Of a stretch of 64,000 bases of DNA, positions 8,770-15,122 are shown in pieces; within the stretch, counting starts at the first letter, position 1, and each line of letters starts with the position of its first letter. Source of the DNA: Arthrobacter sp. NicSoilB4 (GTDB taxonomy: Bacteria; Actinomycetota; Actinomycetes; Actinomycetales; Micrococcaceae); contig NZ_AP024653.1 of assembly GCF_019977335.1 (NCBI RefSeq), forward strand, positions 2,108,001 to 2,172,000. The letters are read 5' to 3'. The translations under genes were made by a program, and so were the position numbers. Under the pieces are notes generated by a model that made no database searches, was not told the origin of the DNA, and saw only the letters and a list, made by a program, of their open reading frames with translations.

Positions 8770-10422
8770 ATGACCGATTCACCGGCCGCCCCCGCACCAC
8801 ACCAGGTAACGCTGTACCGGAACGGTTCCGTCTACACCGCCGCCGATCCTTTCGCTACGGCGATGCTGGTCGACGGCGACACGGTCGCCTGGGTGGGCTC
8901 GGAGCAGGCAGCCACATCCATTGCCGATTCCTCGATGAAGGTCGTTGACCTGCACGGCGCACTCCTGGCTCCCGGCTTCGTCGATTCCCACGTCCACCTC
9001 ACCGAAACGGGAATCGCCCTGGACTCGCTGCAGCTCGGCGGTGTCCGCTCGGGCCGGGAACTGCTGGACGCCGTTGCCGGCTATTCCGCTTCCAGCGCGG
9101 GAGGCACCGTGCTGGGCCACGGCTGGGACGAGACGCGGTGGGCGGACCCCACCTTGCCGTCGCGCGAAGAGCTGGAACGCGCCGCCGCCGGGCGGCAGGT
9201 CTACCTCTCCCGGGTCGACGTGCACTCTGCCCTGGTGTCCTCCTCGCTGGCAGCGGCCGCCGGGCTCGGCGGAACGGACGGCTCCGGCGCGGGTGGCCAG
9301 GTCAAGCTCGCCGCGCACACGGCCGCCCGGCTTGCGGCTCGCAGGCTGCCCTCCGCGGCCCTCCGCGGGTACCAGCAGCGGGCCCTGGCCGAGGCGGCAG
9401 CCAACGGTTACGTCGCGCTGGCGGAAATGGCGGCGCCGCACATCGGCAGCATCGAAGACCTGCAGCTTGCCGCGGCCTGGAACACCGGGCCGGATACTGT
9501 TCCCGAGATCCTGCCCTATTGGGGTGAGCAGGCCACCTCGGCCGACCACGCCCGGTCCATCCTGGACGGGCTGGGGGTGCCCGTGCTGGGGCTGGCGGGG
9601 GACTTGAACCTGGACGGCTCGATCGGGTCGCGGACCGCTGCGCTGCGGGCGGACTACAGCGACGCGCCGGGGGAGCGGGGCAACCTGTACCTCTCGGTCG
9701 CGGCGGCCGCAGCCCACCTCGCGGCGTGCTCGCTTCTCGGGGTCCAGGCAGGCTTCCACGTCATCGGCGACGCCGGCCTGGATGCCGCGCTGGACGCGTT
9801 GGACCTGGCCGCGGCGGAAGTCGGAGAGCAGAAGGTCCGCGCCGCCGGCCACCGGCTGGAACACGTCGAGCTCGCAGACGCGGAATCCATCGGCCGGCTG
9901 GCCCGATACTCGGTGACGGTCAGCGCGCAGCCCGGCTTCGACGCTGCCTGGGGTGGAGACTCGGGTCTCTACCGGCAACGCCTGGGGGACCGCCGGAACG
10001 GCATGAACCCCTTCGCTTCCTTCTACGCCGCCGGCGTTCCGATCTGCTTCGGCAGCGACAGCCCGGTGACGCCGTTGCGGCCGTGGGCCAGCGTCCGGGC
10101 CTGCCTGCAGCACAACAACCCCGCCGAACAGATCTCCGCCCGCGCAGCTTTCCTCGGACATACGCGGGCCGGCTGGCGGGCCGCCCGGTACCGCAACCCC
10201 ATGGCGGGCCAGCTGGTACCCGGCGCCCCCGCCAGCTTCGCCGTCTGGGAAGTCGAAGAACTCATGGTCCAGGTGGCCGACGGCCGGGTCCAGTCCTGGA
10301 GTACGGACCCCCGCGCGCGGACCCCGCTGCTGCCCGCCTTGGATACCGGCTCCGAACCGGTCTGCCTGCAGACGGTGAGGGATGGCCGGGAACTGTTCTC
10401 CAGCGGCGCGCTCCGGGACTGA
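8770..10422 (+). CDS. Amidohydrolase family protein (YtcJ-like)
   Basis: 550 residues. The metal-dependent hydrolase fold is shown by the N-terminal beta-domain opening (YRNGSVYTAADPF), the first metal motif GFVDSHVHLTETG (HxH), a central HVIGDAGLDAALDALDLA with its His, the HRLEHVELADAE segment and the last Asp in CFGSDSPVTPLRPW. This is the amidohydrolase_3 arrangement. The substrate cannot be predicted. AAGGAG precedes the ATG by about 11 nt. It starts 93 bp after the helicase and may be read through from it. An 8-bp stem at 10437-10444/10460-10467 follows the stop. Confidence 0.88.
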   Translation: MTDSPAAPAPHQVTLYRNGSVYTAADPFATAMLVDGDTVAWVGSEQAATSIADSSMKVVDLHGALLAPGFVDSHVHLTETGIALDSLQLGGVRSGRELLDAVAGYSASSAGGTVLGHGWDETRWADPTLPSREELERAAAGRQVYLSRVDVHSALVSSSLAAAAGLGGTDGSGAGGQVKLAAHTAARLAARRLPSAALRGYQQRALAEAAANGYVALAEMAAPHIGSIEDLQLAAAWNTGPDTVPEILPYWGEQATSADHARSILDGLGVPVLGLAGDLNLDGSIGSRTAALRADYSDAPGERGNLYLSVAAAAAHLAACSLLGVQAGFHVIGDAGLDAALDALDLAAAEVGEQKVRAAGHRLEHVELADAESIGRLARYSVTVSAQPGFDAAWGGDSGLYRQRLGDRRNGMNPFASFYAAGVPICFGSDSPVTPLRPWASVRACLQHNNPAEQISARAAFLGHTRAGWRAARYRNPMAGQLVPGAPASFAVWEVEELMVQVADGRVQSWSTDPRARTPLLPALDTGSEPVCLQTVRDGRELFSSGALRD

Positions 10423-10518
10423 CGGCCACCGCAAACCGCCGGTCCGGCACCGAAACTTCACCGGCGGCGAGGCGCTGCTGACCTGCACCGATGGATGAAA
10501 CGGCAGGTCACGGTCCGG

Positions 10519-10546
10519 TTGACAGATCAGGGCCTGCCCGTAGCAT
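10519..10546 (+). promoter_or_regulatory. Strong housekeeping-type promoter in the ppm1 upstream region
   Basis: Perfect -35 TTGACA at 10519-10524, 16-bp spacer, and -10 TAGCAT at 10541-10546. It points right, over 300 bp before the next gene. Predicted transcription start near 10552, exactly at the base of a small hairpin. Confidence 0.7.
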
Positions 10547-10551
10547 TGAGG

Positions 10552-10755
10552 GGCAACGGAGGGTTGCGCGGACTGCGGCCTCCGGACGTCCCCCGGTCAT
10601 TTCCAGGTTGCCGCCAGCGCGGCAGCTTCTCTGGTCGTGGCCATGGGTACTCCCAGGGGGCGGGTCCACTTCGCAGCAGAAAACGGTTCCGGCGGCGTTT
10701 TTCGCGGTCCGCCGCAACTGGCCCGAAGCGGGTGGACCTGCCCCGGTAACGGGCT
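10552..10755 (+). ncRNA. Candidate structured RNA (or long structured leader of ppm1)
   Basis: The stretch starts at a 5-bp hairpin GCAAC/GTTGC (10553-10557/10563-10567). It contains a long imperfect stem whose arms are 10656-10673 and 10724-10744 (GGTCCAC pairs with GTGGACC, CTTCG with CGAAG, GGGGC with GCCCC). That stem encloses an inner CGGCGG/CCGCCG stem (10690-10695/10709-10714). There is no open frame of coding character. No T-tract terminator is obvious at the end, so it may continue into ppm1. It lacks the key motifs of RNase P RNA, tmRNA and SRP RNA and the C-rich loops of 6C RNA. Inference only; not matched to a known family. Confidence 0.4.
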
Positions 10756-10782
10756 TAGGCCTTCGAGGGTCCGGCGACTCCC

Positions 10783-10788
10783 TATAAT
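10783..10788 (+). promoter_or_regulatory. -10 box TATAAT upstream of ppm1
   Basis: Perfect TATAAT about 75 nt before the ppm1 GTG. No clear -35 hexamer is visible 16-18 bp upstream. It would give a leader of about 68 nt containing the AAGGAAAGG ribosome site. Confidence 0.5.
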
Positions 10789-10862
10789 GGAGAGTTGCGC
10801 CTGGTGTCCGCTCACCGCAGACCGCCCGGCGCTTGACCGCTCCCTCCAAGGAAAGGCCCGCT

Positions 10863-11618
10863 GTGCGTGTCCTCACGATCATCCCGACCTACAACGAGCT
10901 GGAATCGTTGCCCAAGACGCTCGGGCGCCTCCGCACTGCCGTGCCCGGTTCCGACGTTCTGGTTGTCGACGACAACAGCCCTGACGGCACCGGGCAGCTG
11001 GCGGACCGAATCGCCGCAGAGGACAGCCAGGTCCATGTCCTGCACCGCGCCGGGAAGGCCGGACTGGGAGCCGCCTACATCGCCGGTTTCAAGTGGGGAC
11101 TCGAGGCCGGCTATGACATCCTCGTGGAGATGGACGCCGACGGCTCGCACCAGCCCGAGCAGCTTCCCCAGCTGATCGAGGCCGTGGAACAGGGCGCCGA
11201 CCTCGCGATGGGCAGCCGCTGGGTGCCCGGCGGCAGCGTCGTCAACTGGCCGCTGTACCGCCAGGCGATCTCCCGGGTGGGCAGCACCTACGCGCGGCTC
11301 ATGCTGGGCATGAAGATCAAGGACGTCACGGGCGGTTTCCGCGCGTTCCGCCGGAGCACGCTGGAGAAACTGAACCTGGACTCCGTCGACTCGGTCGGGT
11401 ACGGCTTCCAGGTGGACCTGGCCTGGCGCGTGGCCAAACTCGGACTGACGATCGTCGAACGCCCCATCACCTTTGTCGAGCGTGAGCTGGGCGCGTCCAA
11501 GATGAGCGGCAACATTGTGGTCGAAGCGATGGTCAATGTCACCAAGTGGGGCCTGGCCGCCCGCTGGAACACGCTCTCCGGGAAGCTTCCCGGCAAATTT
11601 GCCGGCAAGAAGGCCTAG
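10863..11618 (+). CDS. ppm1: Polyprenol monophosphomannose synthase (GT2)
   Basis: 251 residues. Family 2 glycosyltransferase of the dolichol-phosphate-mannose synthase type: IIPTYNELESL at the N-terminus, VVDDNSPDGTG, the EMDADGSH metal/sugar-nucleotide site, GSRWVPGG, and FVERELGASKMSGNI near the C-terminus. It moves mannose from GDP-mannose to polyprenyl phosphate for later mannosylation of glycolipids and proteins at the membrane. No acyltransferase (Lnt) domain is fused. The GTG at 10863 is chosen because AAGGAAAGG lies 7 nt upstream; the earlier TTG at 10833 has no ribosome site. The ppm1-rbpA neighbourhood is common in Actinobacteria. Confidence 0.92.
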   Translation: MRVLTIIPTYNELESLPKTLGRLRTAVPGSDVLVVDDNSPDGTGQLADRIAAEDSQVHVLHRAGKAGLGAAYIAGFKWGLEAGYDILVEMDADGSHQPEQLPQLIEAVEQGADLAMGSRWVPGGSVVNWPLYRQAISRVGSTYARLMLGMKIKDVTGGFRAFRRSTLEKLNLDSVDSVGYGFQVDLAWRVAKLGLTIVERPITFVERELGASKMSGNIVVEAMVNVTKWGLAARWNTLSGKLPGKFAGKKA

Positions 11619-11662
11619 GCGCTGCCGGCGTAAACAGCCAGGCGCTGACGGCATAAGCAAAA

Positions 11663-11711
11663 GGCCGGGCCCGCACCGTTGCAATAACGGTGCGGTCCCG
11701 GCCCTCTTTTT
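11663..11711 (+). terminator. Rho-independent terminator after ppm1
   Basis: An 18-bp stem with one mismatch (11663-11680 with 11686-11703), loop GCAAT, then a T tract at 11706-11711. The arm GGCCGGG pairs with CCCGGCC and CACCGTT with AACGGTG. An A run lies before the stem, so weaker termination of rbpA transcripts from the other side is possible. Confidence 0.85.
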
Positions 11712-11717
11712 AACGCA

Positions 11718-11776
11718 ACGCGGGGTCACTTCCCGCCCATCCAATGCCTCGGGATGGGCCGGGAGTGACCCCGCGT
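11718..11776. repeat. Palindromic intergenic repeat, copy A
   Basis: A 25-bp inverted repeat (11718-11742 and 11752-11776) around a 9-nt loop, with one mismatch and one G-T wobble. The outer part is CGCGGGGTCACT/AGTGACCCCGCG, the inner CCCATCC/GGATGGG. It lies in the convergent gap between ppm1 and rbpA, 7 bp after the ppm1 terminator. A second copy is at 38501-38567. Over about 30 nt of the right half (from CCTCGGGATGGGC to GAGTGACCCCGCGT) the copies differ at two adjacent bases only. Confidence 0.85.
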
Positions 11777-11801
11777 GGCTTGAAGTGGCTGAGCCTACTG
11801 C

Positions 11802-12149
11802 CTAGGCCGAGCGGCGTTCGCCGCGGCGTTCGCGCAGGATCGTGAGGCGGTCTTCGAGGATCTGCTCGAGTTCAGGCAGCGAACGGCGTTCCAGGAGCAT
11901 GTCCCAGTGGGTGCGGACTGCCTTCTCATTGAGGTTCACGGGGCGTTCGCCATCGACGAGCAGGGCTTCCTTGCCTGTTTTCGAGACCCAGACCGGGGGG
12001 ATTTCCGCTTCGGAGGAGAAAGTCACGAATACCTGCTCGCCGTCCTCGCAACGGTACTCAACGCGCTGGCGCGGAGCCGGTTCGACGCCGGATTCGGTCT
12101 CCATGCTCTGTGCGCCAAGGCGCATACCCCGCAGGCTGCGATCGCTCAT
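11802..12149 (-). CDS. rbpA: RNA polymerase-binding protein RbpA
   Basis: 115 residues with the family N-terminus MSDRSLRGMRLGAQSMETE, the core CEDGEQVFVTFSSEAEIPPVW and the sigma-binding C-terminal helices (RTHWDMLLERRSLPELEQILEDRL). RbpA binds RNA polymerase and the primary sigma factor and stabilises open complexes in Actinobacteria. The ATG at 12149 is chosen because it matches the conserved protein start and has GGGAGAGAAG just upstream; the longer frame to 12278 is untranslated leader. A SigR/SigH-type promoter lies about 130 bp upstream (12277-12302). Confidence 0.95.
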   Translation of the reverse strand: MSDRSLRGMRLGAQSMETESGVEPAPRQRVEYRCEDGEQVFVTFSSEAEIPPVWVSKTGKEALLVDGERPVNLNEKAVRTHWDMLLERRSLPELEQILEDRLTILRERRGERRSA

Positions 12150-12276
12150 CTTCTCTCCCTCTATTCGGTCCGCAGGATCGTGCCCTGCGGTGGCCGGGGG
12201 CCGTGAGGCCGCACCGGACTGCTGTTTGCCTTGCGCTGGATACTGGATCCGTGCCGGAAAAGTCGTCACAGGATTC

Positions 12277-12302
12277 AACGCTTAGCGAAGCTAAATTGTT
12301 CC
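12277..12302 (-). promoter_or_regulatory. SigR/SigH-type promoter of rbpA
   Basis: On the minus strand GGAAC (12302-12298), 18 nt, then GTT (12279-12277). This matches the SigR/SigH/SigE-type pattern GGAA(T/C)-N18/19-GTT. rbpA is an established SigR target in Streptomyces. The spacer itself contains the palindrome TTAGC-GAA-GCTAA (12282-12294). Confidence 0.6.
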
Positions 12303-12397
12303 ACCGGACTGAACCAGCCGGACAAATATTCAAGTATACGGGCTTTCGCCACACCGGGTAAAGCCTGCGTCCGGCGCATGCTGTTACAGGCAGCAGA

Positions 12398-12432
12398 ACG
12401 GGGAGGCATCCGCAGTGCGGATGCCTCCCCGT
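12398..12432 (-). terminator. Terminator-like hairpin after the SPFH gene
   Basis: A perfect 16-bp stem (ACGGGGAGGCATCCGC and its complement) with a 3-nt loop, 13 bp past the stop of the 12445 gene. The following minus-strand sequence is only weakly T-rich. Confidence 0.6.
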
Positions 12433-12444
12433 TCCTTCGTGCGC

Positions 12445-13407
12445 TTAGGCTTCCGGTGCGGCCGGGCGGGCCGCCGCGGGTTCCGCCGCGGCGTCGGAAT
12501 CCGGGCCGAACAGCCCGGCATTGGGCTGGCCGTCCTTGCTGCCGCCCAGCGCGCTGCCGATGCCCTTGAGGGCTTCGCCGACTTCGCTGGGGATGATCCA
12601 CACCTTGTTGGCCGATCCCTCGGCGATCTTCGGGAGGGTCTGCAGGTACTGGTAGGCCAGGAGCTTCTGGTCCGGGTTGCCCTTGTGGATCGCGTCGAAC
12701 ACCTTCTGGATGGCCTGGGCCTCGCCGTCGGCCCGGAGGATGGCCGCCTTCGCGTCACCCTCGGCCTTCAGGATCGAGGACTGCCGCTGGCCCTCCGCCG
12801 TGAGGATGGCGGACTGCTTGGTGCCTTCCGCGGTCAGGATGGCGGCGCGGCGGTCACGCTCGGCGCGCATCTGCTTCTCCATGGAGTCCTGGATGGAGTG
12901 GGGCGGATCGATCGCCTTGAGCTCCACCCGCGAGACGCGGATGCCCCAGCGGCCGGTCGCCTCGTCCAGCACGCCGCGGAGCTGCCCGTTGATCTGGTCA
13001 CGCGAAGTCAGGGCCTCTTCGAGGTTCAGGCCGCCGACGACGTTGCGGAGCGTCGTCGTCGTGAGCTGTTCGACCGCCTGGATGTAGTTGGCGATCTCGT
13101 AGGTGGCAGCGCGCGCGTCGGTGACCTGGAAGTAGACCACGGTGTCGATCGAGACCACGAGGTTGTCCTCGGTGATCACCGGCTGCGGCGGAAAGGAGAC
13201 CACCTGTTCGCGCAGGTCAAGCAGCGGCAGCAGCCGGTCCACGAACGGGATCAGGATCGTGAGGCCGGGGTTCAGCGTCCGCTGGTACTTGCCCAGCCGT
13301 TCGACGACGCCGGCCCGGGCCTGCGGGACAATCCGCACCGACCGGACCAGCACGATAATTACGAACGCAACGAGAACCAGCAGCACGATTGCGACTGCGA
13401 TATCCAT
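12445..13407 (-). CDS. SPFH/stomatin-like membrane protein (QmcA type)
   Basis: 320 residues. An N-terminal transmembrane helix (IAVAIVLLVLVAFVIIVLV) is followed by the SPFH domain (RIVPQARAGVVERLGKYQRTLNPGL; IDTVVYFQVTD; GLNLEEALTSRDQINGQL), then a long charged coiled coil with repeats of the type AILTAEGxxQSAILxAEG (~190-245) and an Ala/Pro tail. Such proteins oligomerise into membrane scaffolds and often act with an NfeD partner; one lies directly upstream (13505-13966). AGGTGAT precedes the ATG. Confidence 0.9.
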   Translation of the reverse strand: MDIAVAIVLLVLVAFVIIVLVRSVRIVPQARAGVVERLGKYQRTLNPGLTILIPFVDRLLPLLDLREQVVSFPPQPVITEDNLVVSIDTVVYFQVTDARAATYEIANYIQAVEQLTTTTLRNVVGGLNLEEALTSRDQINGQLRGVLDEATGRWGIRVSRVELKAIDPPHSIQDSMEKQMRAERDRRAAILTAEGTKQSAILTAEGQRQSSILKAEGDAKAAILRADGEAQAIQKVFDAIHKGNPDQKLLAYQYLQTLPKIAEGSANKVWIIPSEVGEALKGIGSALGGSKDGQPNAGLFGPDSDAAAEPAAARPAAPEA

Positions 13408-13504
13408 ACATCACCTATTCCCCAGATTTGGTCTTGCTATGGTGTGCGGCGGTGTCCCGCCGCGGGCCCGGCGCCGATGCCGGCCGCCGGAATTCTTGCG
13501 GGCG

Positions 13505-13966
13505 CTATTGGATCGCGGTTTCCGGCTGCGGGGCGACGACGGCGGTGGCGCCGTCGATCGCGCTGACGATCGCATGCTGGCCCGGGGACAGGACGCCGGT
13601 CTCCGAGCGGGCGCTCCAGACGTCGCCGCCGATTTTGACCAGGCCGCCGCTGGCGCTGACGGGCTCCATCACGAGGGCGGATTCGCCGATCAGGCGTTCC
13701 ACGTTGCTGCGGCGGTCGGCCGGGCCTTTATGGAGGTGTTTGAGCGCGACGGGCCGTACGAAACCGATCATCAGGAGGGACACGACGCAGAAGGCCACGA
13801 TCTGCAGGCCAAGGTCGGCGCCGGCCAGGGAGGCGACCAGCCCGGCGAGGGCTCCGCCTCCGAGCATGATGAAGAACAGGTCCAGGGTGATCATTTCCAC
13901 CACGGCAAACACGAGGAAGACCGTGAGCCACAGGGCCCACCAGTTTTCAGGTAGCCATTCGAACAT
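13505..13966 (-). CDS. NfeD-like membrane protein
   Basis: 153 residues: two to three N-terminal transmembrane helices (WWALWLTVFLVFAVVEMITLDLFFIMLGGGALAGLV and following) and a C-terminal OB-type beta domain (LVMEPVSASGGLVKIGGDVWSARSE). It is the usual membrane partner of SPFH proteins and sits 97 bp before one in the same direction, so the two are probably one operon. GGGGGAAAG lies before the ATG. Confidence 0.88.
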   Translation of the reverse strand: MFEWLPENWWALWLTVFLVFAVVEMITLDLFFIMLGGGALAGLVASLAGADLGLQIVAFCVVSLLMIGFVRPVALKHLHKGPADRRSNVERLIGESALVMEPVSASGGLVKIGGDVWSARSETGVLSPGQHAIVSAIDGATAVVAPQPETAIQ

Positions 13967-14108
13967 CTTTCCCCCTTGCCCCGCGGGCTGCAGGCGCAGA
14001 CCCTCAGTAACTATGGTTCCATCCTAAGCCGAACGGCCAAGGCTGCGGAGGGCAGCGGAATTCAGCCGGCGAAAGTGGCCAAGTCGTTACCTTCAGGTAA
14101 CCCGCGGA

Positions 14109-14981
14109 CTAGCGCCGCGGCTCGAAAACGCTGATCCGGAACCGGGCCGACACGGCTGTCCGCGGCGGAAGTCCGGCCGTGCGGGTCGCCAGGGTTCCGC
14201 GGTCCAGATGGTGTCCGGCCGGGCCCATGAGAGCCAGCCGGGCGACGTCGTCCGGGGACAGCGAGAGGGGGATGTCCAGCCGGTCGGCGGAGAGCGGCGC
14301 GAAGTGTCCTTCGAGCGAAGCCGCGAGCCGTTCGTCCTTCGCCGGGTCGATGCCGAGCAGTCCGGCCAGGGCGGCCACTTCCTCCAGGTGGCCGGCCCGG
14401 GGGGTCACCACGATGAGCCGGCCGCCTGCGCGCAGCACCCGTGCGAACTCCGCCGCGTTGCGCGGCGCGAACACCACGGTGACAACGTCGACGGCGTCGT
14501 CACCGACGGGCAGTGGCTGCCATACATCGCTGACGATGTTCATGGCTTCCGGGTTTAGCCTGGCGGCCCGGCGGAGGGCGAACTTCGAAATATCCAGGCC
14601 GATCGCTTCGACGGACGCCACGTTCAGCGCCAGCCGGTCCAGCAGTGCCCGGAGGTAGTGCCCGGTCCCGGTCCCGGCGTCCAGCACTGTCCCCGGCCGT
14701 GTCGCGACAACGCCGGCGAGTGCCGCAGCGGCCAGTTCAGCCACGGCGTCGGCAAGGGGCCGGTAGTGGCCGGCAGAGAGGAAGTCGAAGCGGGCCGCCA
14801 CCATGTCAGCCGTGTCCGCCTCGAAAACCGTGCCCTTGCCGACGAGGAAATTGAAGTATCCCTGTTTCGCCGCGTCGAAACTGTGCCCGGCCGGGCACAC
14901 CAGGGCCCGGCCCGCGGCGCCGCCCAATTCCAGGCGGTCCCGGCAGACCGGGCACAGCAGGGGGGTGGCGGAGGCGGGCAT
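14109..14981 (-). CDS. rlmA: 23S rRNA (guanine-N1)-methyltransferase, RlmA family
   Basis: 290 residues. An N-terminal zinc-binding module (CPVCRDRL then CPAGHSF, ligands Cys-Cys-Cys-His) is followed by QGYFNFL, the typical RlmA segment, and a class I SAM methyltransferase domain (LDAGTGTGHYL; IGLDISKFALRRA; VVFAPRNAAEFARVLRAGG). The family methylates G745 or G748 of 23S rRNA. The start at 14981 is chosen because TAGGAT lies 7 nt upstream on the minus strand (leaderless); an in-frame ATG three codons earlier is possible. The longer open frame to 16004 is antisense to the peptidase gene and is not real. Confidence 0.88.
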   Translation of the reverse strand: MPASATPLLCPVCRDRLELGGAAGRALVCPAGHSFDAAKQGYFNFLVGKGTVFEADTADMVAARFDFLSAGHYRPLADAVAELAAAALAGVVATRPGTVLDAGTGTGHYLRALLDRLALNVASVEAIGLDISKFALRRAARLNPEAMNIVSDVWQPLPVGDDAVDVVTVVFAPRNAAEFARVLRAGGRLIVVTPRAGHLEEVAALAGLLGIDPAKDERLAASLEGHFAPLSADRLDIPLSLSPDDVARLALMGPAGHHLDRGTLATRTAGLPPRTAVSARFRISVFEPRR

Positions 14982-15109
14982 ACTCTCCATCCTAGGGCGG
15001 TGCGGCCCGGGGCCCGACCCGCGGCAGCCCGCCACCGCGCCGTTGCGGATTCCAGGCCCCGGTTCGAGGGCTGCCCCGTGAGCTATTTCACAGCCGGGGA
15101 AACTGGGGC

Positions 15110-15115
15110 TAGGCT
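15110..15115 (+). promoter_or_regulatory. -10 box (TAGGCT) for the S9 peptidase
   Basis: TAGGCT ends 7 nt before GTG 15123; there is no Shine-Dalgarno. This decides the start in favour of 15123. Confidence 0.5.
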
Positions 15116-15122
15116 CGCACTC

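Larger units (their letters stand above)
10423..10862 (+). other. 440-bp intergenic region before ppm1, promoter-bearing and structured
   Basis: No convincing open frame. It holds a near-consensus promoter (10519-10546), a hairpin-rich stretch (10552-10755), a second perfect -10 box (TATAAT, 10783-10788) and the ppm1 ribosome site (AAGGAAAGG, 10848-10856). Each is listed separately. Confidence 0.7.
12150..12444. other. 295-bp intergenic region: rbpA leader and SPFH-gene terminator
   Basis: From left to right it holds the ~120-nt leader of rbpA, the SigR-type promoter (12277-12302) and a strong hairpin (12398-12432) after the SPFH gene. I see no coding frame of credible codon use. Confidence 0.6.

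Noticed and set aside
8779..10488. 569-residue minus-strand open frame
   Set aside because: Exact antisense of the amidohydrolase gene; no domain and no ribosome site.
10552..10755. RNase P RNA, tmRNA, SRP RNA or 6C RNA
   Set aside because: I looked for the conserved cores of each (for example GAGGAAAGTC, the tmRNA ends, the SRP GGTNAGG loop and C-rich double loops) and did not find them.
10491..10787. Small open frames in the ppm1 upstream region
   Set aside because: Several overlapping frames on both strands, all Arg/Gly/Pro rich, none with a ribosome site. The stem structure explains the region better.
14658..15122. N-terminal extension of the S9 peptidase frame
   Set aside because: Overlaps rlmA in antisense and lacks sequence typical of the family; GTG 15123 has a -10 box at leaderless spacing.
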